This document shows positions 45,593-54,303 of a DNA stretch of 64,000 nucleotides, piece by piece. This stretch comes from Roseococcus microcysteis (lineage in GTDB: Bacteria; Pseudomonadota; Alphaproteobacteria; Acetobacterales; Acetobacteraceae), in contig NZ_CP061718.1 in assembly GCF_014764365.1 (NCBI RefSeq), forward strand, positions 930,001-994,000, read 5' to 3'. How positions within the stretch are numbered: the stretch's first letter is position 1; the number at the start of each line of letters is the position of its first letter. A program made the position numbers and the translations under genes. Under the pieces are notes generated by a model. It was not told the origin of the DNA, ran no database searches, and worked only from the letters and a program-made list of their open reading frames with translations.

Positions 45593-47857
45593 TCAAGCCA
45601 CTCGCTGTTCCCAGGCCTGCCGCAGCGCCTGCCCCAGGTTCCGCCCAAAGCGTGGCCCGTCACACAGCGGCGAAGCCGCCACCCGCGCCCGCAGCCCGGC
45701 GCGCAGTTCCGCGAGCGCCCGCAGGTCCGTGGCGCGGCGCAGCGCCTCGGCCACATAGGCGTCCTCATCGGGCACGGCCCAATCCGGCAGGCCCACATTG
45801 GAGAGGTGCGACAGGGCGTGGCGGCCCGCGAAACCCTCGCTGACCTTGGTCAGCACCGGCACGCCCATCCAGAGCGATTCGCAGACCGTCAGGCCGCCCG
45901 TATAGGGAAAGGGGTCCAGCGAGAGGTCGATCTCGCCATAGGCGGCCAGCAGCGCCTCATGCGGCACGGCGCCGTGCAGTTCCAGCCGGTCCAGTGGCAT
46001 GCCGAGCGCGGCGGCGCGTTCCAGGAAGGCGGCGCGCGTGGGGTCATCGCCCAGGGCATGGGTCCGCAGCACCAGGCGCGCCGTGGGCAGCGCTGCCAGG
46101 ATGCGCGCCCAGGCACGCAGCACCGCGGGCGTCACCTTGGCCAGGTTGTTGTAGCAGCCGAAGGTGACATGGCCGCGTGCCAGGGCGGGCAGCGGCGCCA
46201 CATCCGGCGCGCGGTCGGGCGGGACGTAGCAGCAATAGCCATCGGGCATGCGCAGCAGGCGTTCGGTGTAATGGGGTTCGAAGCCCTCGGGCGTTTCCCA
46301 GCGGTCGGTCAGCATCCAGTCCATGTTGGGCACGCCGGAGCTGGCCGATTGCGACCCCACCCACTTGATCTGCACCGGCGCCGCGCGGTGGCGCAGCACC
46401 CGCACCCGCCCGCCCTGCCCATGGCCGCTGAGGTCAATCAGGATGTCCAGCGCCTCCGCGCGCAGACGTTCCAGCACGAGTTGGTCTCGCGCCCCCGGCT
46501 CGAAGCTGATCCAGCGGTCGGCGCGCGCGCGGAAGCGCCGCGCCAGCGGGTCGTCGCGGTCGGTGAGGCTGAACGCCACCACCTCGAATTCCTCGCGCGG
46601 CAGGTGTTCAATGGCCGGCAGGGTCAGCCACCCCACCGGATGCCGGCCTAGATTGGACGAGAGCAGCCCCACCCGCAGCCGCTCGCCGGGCGGGCGCGCC
46701 ACGGGCACATAGGGGTTGATGCCCTGCGACAGCCGCTGCTTCAGCGCACGGGCGGCTTCGCCCAGCGCCGCGGAGGTCGCCATGTCGGGGTGGTAGGGGC
46801 CGACATTGCACAGGGCATGGACCAGCGCGTTCTCGCCCCCCGCGGCCTCGGTGGCGAGCCGCGCCTCCTCCTGCAATCCCTGCGAGACGAGCACCAGGGC
46901 CAGCGTGGCATGGGTGCGTTCATCCCCGCCCAGATCGGCCAGGGTGGCGCGCAGTGATTCCGCCGCCTCGGCCAGGCGGTGCAGGCGGAACAGGATTTCG
47001 CCATGGCCCACGCGCAGGCCGCGCTCGCCGGGGGCCAGGGCCACCGCGCGCTCAAAGACCGGCAGGGCCGCCTTGTAGGCGCGCTCCCGCCACAGCCCAT
47101 GGGCAAGGCCCGAAAGGATGGCGACATCCTCCGGCGCCAGCGCCTCGGCCAGGTGCCAATGGCGCAGCCCCTCCCGCGTCTGCCCGAAGGCGTCGAGCAG
47201 GGTGGCATGGGCCGCGATCCGCGCGGGGGAGAGAGGGTCCGCCGCCAGCGCCTCCTCGCTGGCCGCGCGCGCGCCTTCCGCGCCGTCCCGCGCCAGCACC
47301 GCCTCGCTCCAGACGACACCGGCCAGGCCCGGGGCGCCTTCCCGGGCCAGCAGCGGCGCGGCCAGAGCCAGGGCCTCGACGGGCTGGTTCGCCGCCACAT
47401 GGGCGCGGGCCAGTTCCAGCGCGATGCCCTCATCCTGGGGGACGTAAAGCAGGGCTTCGCGCAGGAGTGTGACCGAAGCCTCCGCCCGGCCCTCGGCACG
47501 GGCCAGTTCGGCCAGGCCGCAAAGTGCCGCGACATGTCCGGGGTCCCGCACCAGCGCGGCCTCATAACCCTGGCGCGCGGCCTCGGCCTGGCCCCGCAGA
47601 TGCGCGAGGCGGCCGCGGCGGAAATGCGGTTCGGGATGATGGGGCAGCCGTTCCAGCGCGGTGGCGAGAGGGCCCGCCGCGGCGTCAAGCCGGCCCAGAT
47701 CCATCCGCGCCATGGCGAGGTTCAGCGCGGCCAGCCCATCCCAGGGCGCCTCGGCCAGCACGGCCTCCAGCAGGGGCAGCGCGGCCTGGGTGCGCCCCTG
47801 GCGCAGCAGGGCCAGGGCGGCCTGGAAGGCCGAGGCCTCGCCGGGCAGGCCGTCCAT
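45593..47857 (-). CDS. TPR-SPINDLY (GT41) glycosyltransferase, FlmG-like flagellin glycosyltransferase
   Basis: 754 residues. The N-terminal half (about 10-340) is a run of tetratricopeptide repeats; the C-terminal part (about 360-754) is an O-GlcNAc-transferase/SPINDLY GT-B fold with GRHPVGWLTLP (His406, matching the active-site His of OGT), CYNNLAKVTP (Lys574, matching the donor-binding Lys) and DPFPYTGGLTVCESLWMGVP. Caulobacter FlmG has the same TPR plus GT layout and glycosylates flagellin. Here the gene is 4 bp from a TPR-methyltransferase and 2 kb from flagellin on one strand, strongly suggesting flagellin as acceptor. The donor sugar is unknown. The start is ATG 47855-47857 with a GAGG site. 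Confidence 0.88.
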   Translation of the reverse strand: MDGLPGEASAFQAALALLRQGRTQAALPLLEAVLAEAPWDGLAALNLAMARMDLGRLDAAAGPLATALERLPHHPEPHFRRGRLAHLRGQAEAARQGYEAALVRDPGHVAALCGLAELARAEGRAEASVTLLREALLYVPQDEGIALELARAHVAANQPVEALALAAPLLAREGAPGLAGVVWSEAVLARDGAEGARAASEEALAADPLSPARIAAHATLLDAFGQTREGLRHWHLAEALAPEDVAILSGLAHGLWRERAYKAALPVFERAVALAPGERGLRVGHGEILFRLHRLAEAAESLRATLADLGGDERTHATLALVLVSQGLQEEARLATEAAGGENALVHALCNVGPYHPDMATSAALGEAARALKQRLSQGINPYVPVARPPGERLRVGLLSSNLGRHPVGWLTLPAIEHLPREEFEVVAFSLTDRDDPLARRFRARADRWISFEPGARDQLVLERLRAEALDILIDLSGHGQGGRVRVLRHRAAPVQIKWVGSQSASSGVPNMDWMLTDRWETPEGFEPHYTERLLRMPDGYCCYVPPDRAPDVAPLPALARGHVTFGCYNNLAKVTPAVLRAWARILAALPTARLVLRTHALGDDPTRAAFLERAAALGMPLDRLELHGAVPHEALLAAYGEIDLSLDPFPYTGGLTVCESLWMGVPVLTKVSEGFAGRHALSHLSNVGLPDWAVPDEDAYVAEALRRATDLRALAELRAGLRARVAASPLCDGPRFGRNLGQALRQAWEQRVA

Positions 47858-47861
47858 CGCC

Positions 47862-49289
47862 TCAACCCTCGCGGCGGACGAGGGCGATGACGCCCGGTAC
47901 GGTGGCCTCGCCCTCCCAGCGCAGCGTCTCCTCGCGGAACTCCAGCGTGGCGAGCCCCGCGCGTTCCAGCACGGCGCGCAGATAGCCGGGGTCATGACGG
48001 TAGCGAGCACTGGCCTGCAATTCCCAGCCGCCCTCAGCCGCGCCGGATTCGATGCTCAGCGCGACAAGGCCGCCCGGCTTGAGGCGGGAGGCGACAGCAC
48101 CGAGAACCGCATCCAGGCGACCAAAGTAGCAGAGCACATCCGACAGCAGGATCAGATCATAGAGGGTGGTGTCGGCGGCCATCGCCGCGGTGATCTCGGC
48201 GCAGCGCAGCTCGGTGTAGACGCACTTGGCTCGTGCCTCCTCCAGCATGCGCGGCGAGAGGTCCACACCCACCAGCCGCCCGCCCAGCATGTCGTGCAAG
48301 GTGGCGCCCATCAGGCCGGTGCCGCAGCCAAGGTCGAGCACATCGCCCAGATGCCGGCCGCCAGGGGCATAGCCCTGGCCCTCGATCAGCTTCAGCATAA
48401 CGCCCGGCACCCGGTAGCCGAGCGCGAAGAGCGCGGCCTCGAAGCGGTTCGCGTAGCCGTCGAAGACGTCGGCCACGTAGCGGTCGCTCGCGCGGTCCGG
48501 GGCGGCGCCGGCATTGGTCATCGCCGCCGCGAGGTGCTGGAGATATGTGTCCGCCGGGTCGAGCCGCGCGGCCTCGGCATAGGCCTCCGCCGCGGCTTCC
48601 TGCTGGCCAAGCCTCTGCCGCGCCTGACCGAGCACGGAATAGAGCGCCGCCTCGCCCTGCTGCCGCCCCAGCGCCCCTTCGATCAGCGCGATGGCCTTGT
48701 GCGGATCGCCGCCCAGCAGCGCGTTCTGCGCGCGTAGCGGCACGATGCCGCGCGCATAGGGCGCCATCGAATGCGCCAGCGCATAAAGCTCCTCGGCCGC
48801 GGCGTGGCGTCCGCCGCGCATCATGGCCATGGCCAGCATGGCCGAACGGTGCGGTGCCTCCGGCTCGGCCACGAAGGCCTGGTGGAACAGGAAGATGGCC
48901 TCGTCATGCCGCCCGGCCTCGGACAGGCAGGTGGCCAGCAGCGCCTTGGCGTCACGGTCGGAAGGAGCGGCCATCACGGCCGCGGCCGCGTCATCCATGG
49001 CGCCATCCGCATGGCCCAGGGCGCGCCGGATGCGGGCGCGCAGCAGGCGCAGCGCGGCATCATCGCGCAGGGTGAGTGCCGCGTCAGCGGCGATGAGTGC
49101 GGCCGGCGCGTCGTCGCTTTCCATCAGCGCCTCGGCCAGCAGGCCATGCGCCTCGGCGGGTGCCGCGGGCAGCGCGGCGGCGCGCGAAAGCAGCAGCGCG
49201 GCATCGGCTGGCCGGCGGTCGCGCAGCAGGTCGCGCCCGCGGTCGAGGAGGCGCAGGGCAGCCGTGTCATGCGTGGCGTGGATGTTCAT
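47862..49289 (-). CDS. TPR-repeat SAM-dependent methyltransferase
   Basis: 475 residues. Residues 1 to about 250 are tetratricopeptide repeats (Ala-rich helices such as YSVLGQARQRLGQQEAAAEAY); residues about 260-475 are a class I methyltransferase with motif I DVLDLGCGTGLMG (around 317-328), VGVDLSPRML and LILLSDVLCYFG. The TPR part resembles that of the adjoining glycosyltransferase in type and position. I infer that it docks on the same flagellin target and methylates its glycan or protein; no direct evidence. It sits 10 bp after flaF and 4 bp before the glycosyltransferase. Confidence 0.85.
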   Translation of the reverse strand: MNIHATHDTAALRLLDRGRDLLRDRRPADAALLLSRAAALPAAPAEAHGLLAEALMESDDAPAALIAADAALTLRDDAALRLLRARIRRALGHADGAMDDAAAAVMAAPSDRDAKALLATCLSEAGRHDEAIFLFHQAFVAEPEAPHRSAMLAMAMMRGGRHAAAEELYALAHSMAPYARGIVPLRAQNALLGGDPHKAIALIEGALGRQQGEAALYSVLGQARQRLGQQEAAAEAYAEAARLDPADTYLQHLAAAMTNAGAAPDRASDRYVADVFDGYANRFEAALFALGYRVPGVMLKLIEGQGYAPGGRHLGDVLDLGCGTGLMGATLHDMLGGRLVGVDLSPRMLEEARAKCVYTELRCAEITAAMAADTTLYDLILLSDVLCYFGRLDAVLGAVASRLKPGGLVALSIESGAAEGGWELQASARYRHDPGYLRAVLERAGLATLEFREETLRWEGEATVPGVIALVRREG

Positions 49290-49299
49290 GGCCGCCCCC

Positions 49300-49638
49300 T
49301 CAGTTCCACAGCGCGCCGGCCATCTGCTCGTTCATCTCGATGATGAACGCCGCGTCAGGCGCCTCGGCGTCGAGCTCGCGCAGCACGGCGCGGGCGAGCG
49401 AGGCGATCTGCGCGCGCAACGGCACGGCCAGGCGATTGGTGGGGTCCAGCACCGAGTCGAGCACGGCATCCCAAAGGCGCCGGTTGTCCGCGATGGCACG
49501 GGCCTGCGCGATGCCGCCTTCGGTGCCCGCGTCGCGCAGCGCGCGGGTCGCGCGCGCGAAGACCTCGGCCTCCATCTGCTTGGGCGTGAGCTGGCGGCGA
49601 TACCGGCCGGCAGAGGATGTGTTGCTGGCAAAGGACAT
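49300..49638 (-). CDS. flaF: Flagellin synthesis regulator FlaF
   Basis: 112 residues. The core RRLWDAVLDSVLDPTNRL and LRAQIASLARAVLREL match FlaF, which in Caulobacter is needed for flagellin translation and secretion opposite FlbT. No flbT gene is in the window. ATG 49636-49638 gives MSFASNTSSAGRYRR; the frame is open 12 codons further. Located directly downstream of flagellin, as usual. The 152-bp gap to flagellin shows no clear terminator or promoter. Confidence 0.9.
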   Translation of the reverse strand: MSFASNTSSAGRYRRQLTPKQMEAEVFARATRALRDAGTEGGIAQARAIADNRRLWDAVLDSVLDPTNRLAVPLRAQIASLARAVLRELDAEAPDAAFIIEMNEQMAGALWN

Positions 49639-49790
49639 GGTGGGAAACCTCCCGCGATGGATTTCGGAACCCAAACGGGCGCGCCCTCGGGGCCGCGACG
49701 CCGTGCATGGGGAAAATTCGGGAACGCATCAGCCAAGGGGGCTGCGCGGAAGGGGGGAAGGCGGCCTCCTGCCAGCCTCCGTTCAAGGTC

Positions 49791-50696
49791 TTACCGGAAG
49801 AGCGAGAGCAGAACCTGCGGCGCCTGGTTGGCGATGCCGAGCGCCTGGGAACCGAGCTGCTGACGGATCTGCAGGGACTGCAGCCGCGCGGATTCCTTGG
49901 CGAGATCGGCGTCGATCAGGGCGCCCATGCCGGCTTCCTGCGCGTCCATCTTGGCCTTGTTGAAGTTGATCTGGCTGTCCACGTAACGGCTGTAGCTGCC
50001 GAGGTTGTTCAGCGAGGTCAGGGTGTTGTTGATGGCGACATTGACCGCGCCGCCCGTCGTCAGGGCGTTGCTGAACTCGGTCAGGGCGGCCAGAAGCGAG
50101 GCCCCCGTCAGCATCGTGGCGCCGTTGTAGCCCACGGTGGTCAGCCCGGTGAAGGCAGCCGCGCCATTGATGGCCGCGGTCGCGATCTTGGCGAAGGAGT
50201 AGGTCGCGCCCTCGCCGTTACGCACCGTGCGGATTTCACCCAGCGTGGTCCCACCCGCCGTCGCCGCGGCGGCCGTCACCAGCATGGACTGCCCGTTGTA
50301 GCGCGTATCGGTGATGAAGTTCGCGATCTGCGAGAAGGTCTCCTTCAGCCCCGCCATGTACTGCTCGCGCTGGGCGGGCGTGATGTTGCTGTCCGAAAGC
50401 TTCACGACCGTGGCCTTCACGTCCTGCAACGCCTTGGAGACGTTCTCAAGACCGGTCCGGGTCGTGTCGAGCAGCCCCTTCGCCCCACCCAGCTGCTGGT
50501 TCGCCGAGGTGGTGGCCGCGAGGTCGCCGCGGATGCGCTCGGCCACGGCGAAAGCCGCGCCGTCATCCCGCGCATCCGCCACGCGCGAGCCGGTGGAGAT
50601 GCGCTTTTGCGTCGCCGCCATCTCCTCGTTCGTGCGGTTGAGCGACTGCAGCGCCACCATGGCGCCCAGGTTGGTATTCACGGAGTTCAGCGACAT
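49791..50696 (-). CDS. fliC: Flagellin
   Basis: 301 residues, a short flagellin with N-terminal D0/D1 (VNTNLGAMVALQSLNRT, STGSRVADARDDGAAFAVAE) and C-terminal D1/D0 (DLAKESARLQSLQIRQQLG, ANQAPQVLLSLFR) helices. The middle (about 130-225) is rich in Thr, Ser, Ala and Gly and would be the exposed, glycosylatable part. AAAGGA lies 10 bp before the ATG. The surrounding genes encode glycan-making enzymes on the same strand. No sigma-28 or sigma-54 promoter could be recognised in the 97-bp upstream gap. Confidence 0.96.
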   Translation of the reverse strand: MSLNSVNTNLGAMVALQSLNRTNEEMAATQKRISTGSRVADARDDGAAFAVAERIRGDLAATTSANQQLGGAKGLLDTTRTGLENVSKALQDVKATVVKLSDSNITPAQREQYMAGLKETFSQIANFITDTRYNGQSMLVTAAAATAGGTTLGEIRTVRNGEGATYSFAKIATAAINGAAAFTGLTTVGYNGATMLTGASLLAALTEFSNALTTGGAVNVAINNTLTSLNNLGSYSRYVDSQINFNKAKMDAQEAGMGALIDADLAKESARLQSLQIRQQLGSQALGIANQAPQVLLSLFR

Positions 50697-50793
50697 TGGT
50701 CTTTTTCCTTTGTCAGATGCGGCCCTCGGATTTCGGGGACCATCCGCCGTGTAGGAGACGAAGGGTTAAGGAAGGCTTGCGCCGCCTCCGCCT

Positions 50794-51795
50794 TCAGAAC
50801 ATGCGCTGCGTCCAGGTGCGCGGCGTCCTGTCGCTGACGATCTCGATGTCGAGGTGGTAGCGGAACTTGCGCGGCCCCACCTTGCGGATGAAGTCCGTGA
50901 TGGAGGCCAGCCCGTCCTCCAGCTTCGTCGTGGTGCGATAGCCCAGCAGCCGCCGCGCCTTGTCGGCCGAGCAGGTGGCGAACTTCACCTCCTGCGGCCG
51001 GCCGGGGACGTAGATGGGCGTGCCGGTGAAGTTGGTGAGCTTGGCGAGCACCCGCGACAGCTCATTGATGCTCACGAACTCCTCATCGGGGCCGATGTTC
51101 ACCGTCTCGCCCAGCGCCACGTCGTCGAGGCCCATGGCCAGCAGGCAGGAGAGGCAGTCCTCGACGTAGGAGAAGCAGCGCTTCTGCTCGCCATCGCCAT
51201 AGATGATGGGCGGGCGGCCTTGCAGCATCAGGTTCGCCATGATGGAGGCCACGTTGCGGTAGGGGTCGTCGAATTTCTGCCGCGGGCCGATGATGTTGTG
51301 CGGCACCGCGATGGACCACTCTACCCCGTGCACGGCGCAGAGGTTCTTCAGCGCCTCCTCCGCCGCCACCTTCGCGATTCCATAGGGATCCTGCGGGCGG
51401 GGCGTGTAATCCTCGCGGAACGGCACCTCATTGCTGCCGTAGCGCGCCATGGAGGAGCAGAAGACGATGCGCCGCGCCTTGTTCGCGATGGCCGCCGAAA
51501 ACAGCGAGACCGAGCCGCTCACGATGTTGTCCATCACCAGCGCGGGCGAGAAGACGGACAGCCCCTCATAGGCCGTGGCCGCGCAGTGGTAGACCAGCTC
51601 GCAGCCCTGCGAGATCTTCTGCATCGCGTTGAAGTCGCGGCAGTCATACTGGTAGAATTCGGCCTCGGGCGGGACGTGCCACAGCTCGCCGCCCAGCAGC
51701 GTGTCGCAGCCCACGACATGATGGCCCATGCCGATCAGCCGCTCGGCCAGGTGGCTGCCGAGAAAGCCCGCGATGCCGCTGACGAAGATTCGCAT
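50794..51795 (-). CDS. NAD-dependent sugar epimerase/dehydratase (extended SDR)
   Basis: 333 residues. Dinucleotide motif SGIAGFLGSHLAERL (GxxGxxG), catalytic SSMARYG...YGIAK (Ser, Tyr-x-x-x-Lys). The sequence is of the UDP-glucose 4-epimerase / UDP-glucuronate decarboxylase type, acting on nucleotide sugars. IIYGDGEQKRCFSYVEDC is a family signature. The exact product cannot be named. It lies upstream of flagellin and 9 bp after a methyltransferase gene, so it most likely supplies the modified sugar for the flagellin glycan. Confidence 0.88.
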   Translation of the reverse strand: MRIFVSGIAGFLGSHLAERLIGMGHHVVGCDTLLGGELWHVPPEAEFYQYDCRDFNAMQKISQGCELVYHCAATAYEGLSVFSPALVMDNIVSGSVSLFSAAIANKARRIVFCSSMARYGSNEVPFREDYTPRPQDPYGIAKVAAEEALKNLCAVHGVEWSIAVPHNIIGPRQKFDDPYRNVASIMANLMLQGRPPIIYGDGEQKRCFSYVEDCLSCLLAMGLDDVALGETVNIGPDEEFVSINELSRVLAKLTNFTGTPIYVPGRPQEVKFATCSADKARRLLGYRTTTKLEDGLASITDFIRKVGPRKFRYHLDIEIVSDRTPRTWTQRMF

Positions 51796-51804
51796 GGGGT
51801 GCTC

Positions 51805-52347
51805 CTAGCGGGTGATGAGGGCGCGGATGGCCTGGCCGCCCTTGTTGTGAAGGGTGTGCTGGCGGACCTGCGCGAAGCCCGCGAGCGCGGCCACGTCGCG
51901 AATCTTGCCCTGGGTGTAGGCCGATTTGTGGAACTGGCCGGCGCCGTTCTGATTGCCGAAGAACATCGTCTGCACGATGCCCCAGCGCTGCCCCGTGTCG
52001 CGGCCAGAGCCGAAGTAATGGTCGAGCGCGCCCGTCTGGTAGAAGGCGCGGAAGCGGTCCTCGCCGGCCAGGAAGGCCTGGCAGACCCATTCGAAATCCG
52101 GCACCTCGATTTCCAGCAGCCCGCCCGGACGCAACACGCGGGCGCATTCGCGCCAGAGGCGTTCCTCCTCCGCGAAGGCGAAATGCTCGAAGACATGCTC
52201 GGCCAGGATGTGCTCCACGCTGGCATCGCCGAAGGGCATGGCCAGCACGTCCACATCTGTCCGAACGCCGGGTGCGCGCGCCACGCTGTCAATGTTGACC
52301 CAGCCCTCCAGCACCTTGGGGCCACAGCCGATATGAAGCCGCGTCAT
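51805..52347 (-). CDS. SAM-dependent methyltransferase, predicted glycan-modifying
   Basis: 180 residues. LHIGCGPKVLEGWVNID is motif I of the Methyltransf_11-type sugar/glycan methyltransferases; EHVFEHFAFAEEERLWREC and LRPGGLLEIEVPDFEW follow. No signal peptide. Its ATG overlaps the stop of the glycosyltransferase gene (ATGA at 52344-52347). Acceptor unknown; context points to a nucleotide sugar or glycan of flagellin. Confidence 0.85.
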   Translation of the reverse strand: MTRLHIGCGPKVLEGWVNIDSVARAPGVRTDVDVLAMPFGDASVEHILAEHVFEHFAFAEEERLWRECARVLRPGGLLEIEVPDFEWVCQAFLAGEDRFRAFYQTGALDHYFGSGRDTGQRWGIVQTMFFGNQNGAGQFHKSAYTQGKIRDVAALAGFAQVRQHTLHNKGGQAIRALITR

Positions 52348-53432
52348 GCCGCCACCTCCGGCCCCACCGCGAGCCCGGTCTGCGCGCGCCAGGTGGCGGC
52401 CAGCGCCTCGGCCTCCCGACCGGGTTCGAGCACCCAGAGAAGGGCCTCCACCAGCCGCATCGCCTCGACGCGCAGCCGCGTGGCCGCGCCGGTCGCGCCG
52501 CCACGCGCCACCTCGCGCGCCTGGGACAGCACCCCTGGCAGCCGGGCCGTGACCTGCGCCGCCTCGCGCACGAATGAGGCCGACCAGCGGGCGCGCAGGA
52601 TGTCGCGCGCCGCCTCGATCAGCCCCGCACGCTCGGGCGCGCTCAGGCGGGCCAGGCTGAAGGTCTCCACATGCGCCCAGGCGCAGGAGGCGTTGGGCGC
52701 CAGCGGCCCGACATCGGCGAAGACATCGCGTTCGGAACGCACGCGCGCCCAGGCCATGCCGGCATTGCGCGCCAGACGCCACAGCGGCGCGGGGCCGCCA
52801 CGCCGCAGGAAGAGCGGCTCCGGGACATGGCGTATGTGGCCGTAGAGCGCGATCTCGGCCAGGAAGGCATGGTCCCAGCCGCCACAGGCCATGGGCTGGC
52901 TGGCGAGGTCCAGGGCCTCGCGGCGATAGATCCCCCAGAAGCTCGGCGAATAGGCGTAGCGCGACATGACATGCATGGCGCGCTGCAACGGCCCGCCATC
53001 GGGCGTGTCGAGGCGGGTATGCGCCGGCACCTCGCCCAGCACCGTGCCGGCCTCGTCAATGTTCAGCGCCCCGGCATGGCACATGGCCACGTCGCGATCC
53101 GCCTGCAGCACCGCCATCAGCTTCGCCATGAAGTCGGGCGCGATCAGGTCATCGGCGCTTTTCGGCATCACGAAATCGGCGTCGCCATGGGTGAAGGCGC
53201 GGCGATAGGCGCCCACGATGCCCTGGTTCGCGCGGTGGCGCTTCAGCGCGATGCGCCCATCCCGCGCGGCCCAGAAGGCCGCGATGGCCGGCCCGCCATC
53301 GGTGGAACCGTCATCGAGCAGCGTCAGCCGCCAATGCGGCCAGCTCTGCCCCACCACCGAGGCGATGGCGCCGTCCAGCGTCGCCTCCGCGTTGTGGTAG
53401 ATCAGGTTCACGTCCAGCACGTGCTCGGACAT
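52344..53432 (-). CDS. Family 2 glycosyltransferase
   Basis: 362 residues. The GT-A domain (about 1-230) shows NLIYHNAEATLDGAIASVV, LLDDGSTDGG (nucleotide binding), NQGIVGAYRRAF and PKSADDLIAPDFM (DxD-like D-D). WDHAFLAEIALYG follows as the acceptor-side acidic motif. The C-terminal about 130 residues are helical and unassigned. It probably adds a second sugar to the flagellin glycan or works on a precursor. Cytoplasmic; no membrane segments. Confidence 0.88.
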   Translation of the reverse strand: MSEHVLDVNLIYHNAEATLDGAIASVVGQSWPHWRLTLLDDGSTDGGPAIAAFWAARDGRIALKRHRANQGIVGAYRRAFTHGDADFVMPKSADDLIAPDFMAKLMAVLQADRDVAMCHAGALNIDEAGTVLGEVPAHTRLDTPDGGPLQRAMHVMSRYAYSPSFWGIYRREALDLASQPMACGGWDHAFLAEIALYGHIRHVPEPLFLRRGGPAPLWRLARNAGMAWARVRSERDVFADVGPLAPNASCAWAHVETFSLARLSAPERAGLIEAARDILRARWSASFVREAAQVTARLPGVLSQAREVARGGATGAATRLRVEAMRLVEALLWVLEPGREAEALAATWRAQTGLAVGPEVAA

Positions 53433-53435
53433 GTC

Positions 53436-54215
53436 TCAGACCTTCACGATCAGCCCCTGCCCCGTGGGCAGCGGCAGGACCAGCGCGCCGCGCGCGGCCG
53501 CGAAGTCCTGGAAGGCCAGCATCTGCTCCTCATGGCCGGCATAGGCGTAGTCATCCAGGATGATGACGCCGCCGGGCGAGAGCCTGTCCCAGAAGAACTC
53601 CGCCGCCGCGATCTCGGGCAGGGTGATGTTCATGTCGATGTGCAGCCAGGCCACGCGCGCGGGCGCGGCTTCGTGCAACGTGTCTGGCACCATGCCGGGC
53701 ACCAGCCGCGCATTGGGGAAGGGCGCGAAGCGGTGCCGCGCGATGGGCAGCACGTCGTCCGTGTAGTTGTTCCTGTTATGCCAGGTGCCGAGGCCCTTGG
53801 CCTCGCGCGCGCTCATCTGCTCCGTCGGGATGCCCCGGAAGGTGTCATAGAGCCAGAGCGTGCGGTCCGGCTGGGAGGCAAGGTCGATATAGGCCGCCAT
53901 GGTCCGCGACAGCAGGCCGTAATTCACCCCGCACTCGACGAAGTCACCCTCGATCAGCAGGGCCTGGCGCGCGGCCCAGCAGCAGACATAGGCCTTCCAC
54001 TCGATGCGGAGCACCTCGGGGGTCTTGTGCTGGATGAGGGGAATGAGCGGCACGGCCGAGGCCCGGAAGGCGGCCTTGAAGGCCTCGTCCCGCGCATAGG
54101 GCACGTTCAGCCCCCAGATGGCGAAGCGGTCCGCCACATGGGTGAACTTCGGCATCCGCGACGGCGGAGGCGTCTCGGTGGGCGATGGCAGGTTTTCTGC
54201 CAGGTCGGAACACAT
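53436..54215 (-). CDS. TylF/MycF-family O-methyltransferase
   Basis: 259 residues. Motif I FVECGVNYGLLSRTM, LWLYDTFRGIPTEQM, and the metal-binding LHIDMNITLPEIAAAEFFW with LSPGGVIILDDYAY are typical of the TylF/MycF sugar O-methyltransferases, which use Mg2+. It is the first gene of the eight-gene flagellin-glycan set. ATG 54213-54215 is used; a TTG three codons upstream is also in frame. A 10-bp inverted repeat ends exactly at this ATG. Substrate: probably a deoxy or amino sugar, not known. Confidence 0.87.
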   Translation of the reverse strand: MCSDLAENLPSPTETPPPSRMPKFTHVADRFAIWGLNVPYARDEAFKAAFRASAVPLIPLIQHKTPEVLRIEWKAYVCCWAARQALLIEGDFVECGVNYGLLSRTMAAYIDLASQPDRTLWLYDTFRGIPTEQMSAREAKGLGTWHNRNNYTDDVLPIARHRFAPFPNARLVPGMVPDTLHEAAPARVAWLHIDMNITLPEIAAAEFFWDRLSPGGVIILDDYAYAGHEEQMLAFQDFAAARGALVLPLPTGQGLIVKV

Positions 54216-54256
54216 CGGGCGCAAGCTCCATGTCCTGAGACCGGAACTTGCGCCCG
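54216..54256 (-). promoter_or_regulatory. Inverted repeat abutting the first start codon of the glycan operon
   Basis: CGGGCGCAAG (54216-54225) and CTTGCGCCCG (54247-54256) are perfect 10-bp arms separated by 21 nt. In the transcript the 3' arm is directly followed by the AUG at 54215, and a GGAG sequence lies at the loop/stem border. Folding would hide the ribosome site and start codon, so a translational switch is possible; a DNA-level operator is the alternative. Confidence 0.5.
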
Positions 54257-54265
54257 TGCTGGTTA

Positions 54266-54296
54266 ACGAAAGCCTGACGCCAAACCCGCGTCAGGC
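54266..54296 (-). terminator. Terminator after ilvD
   Basis: GCCTGACGC (54272-54280) and GCGTCAGGC (54288-54296) form a 9-bp stem with a 7-nt loop, 7 bp after the ilvD stop. On the minus strand it is followed by TTTCGTT. This separates ilvD from the glycan operon, whose promoter must lie in the remaining about 60 bp or inside ilvD. Confidence 0.7.
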
Positions 54297-54303
54297 GGAA
54301 AAT

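Noticed and set aside
50697-50793. Sigma-54 or sigma-28 promoter of flagellin
   Set aside because: No GG-N10-GC with a proper TTGC box and no TAAA/GCCGATAA pair could be found.
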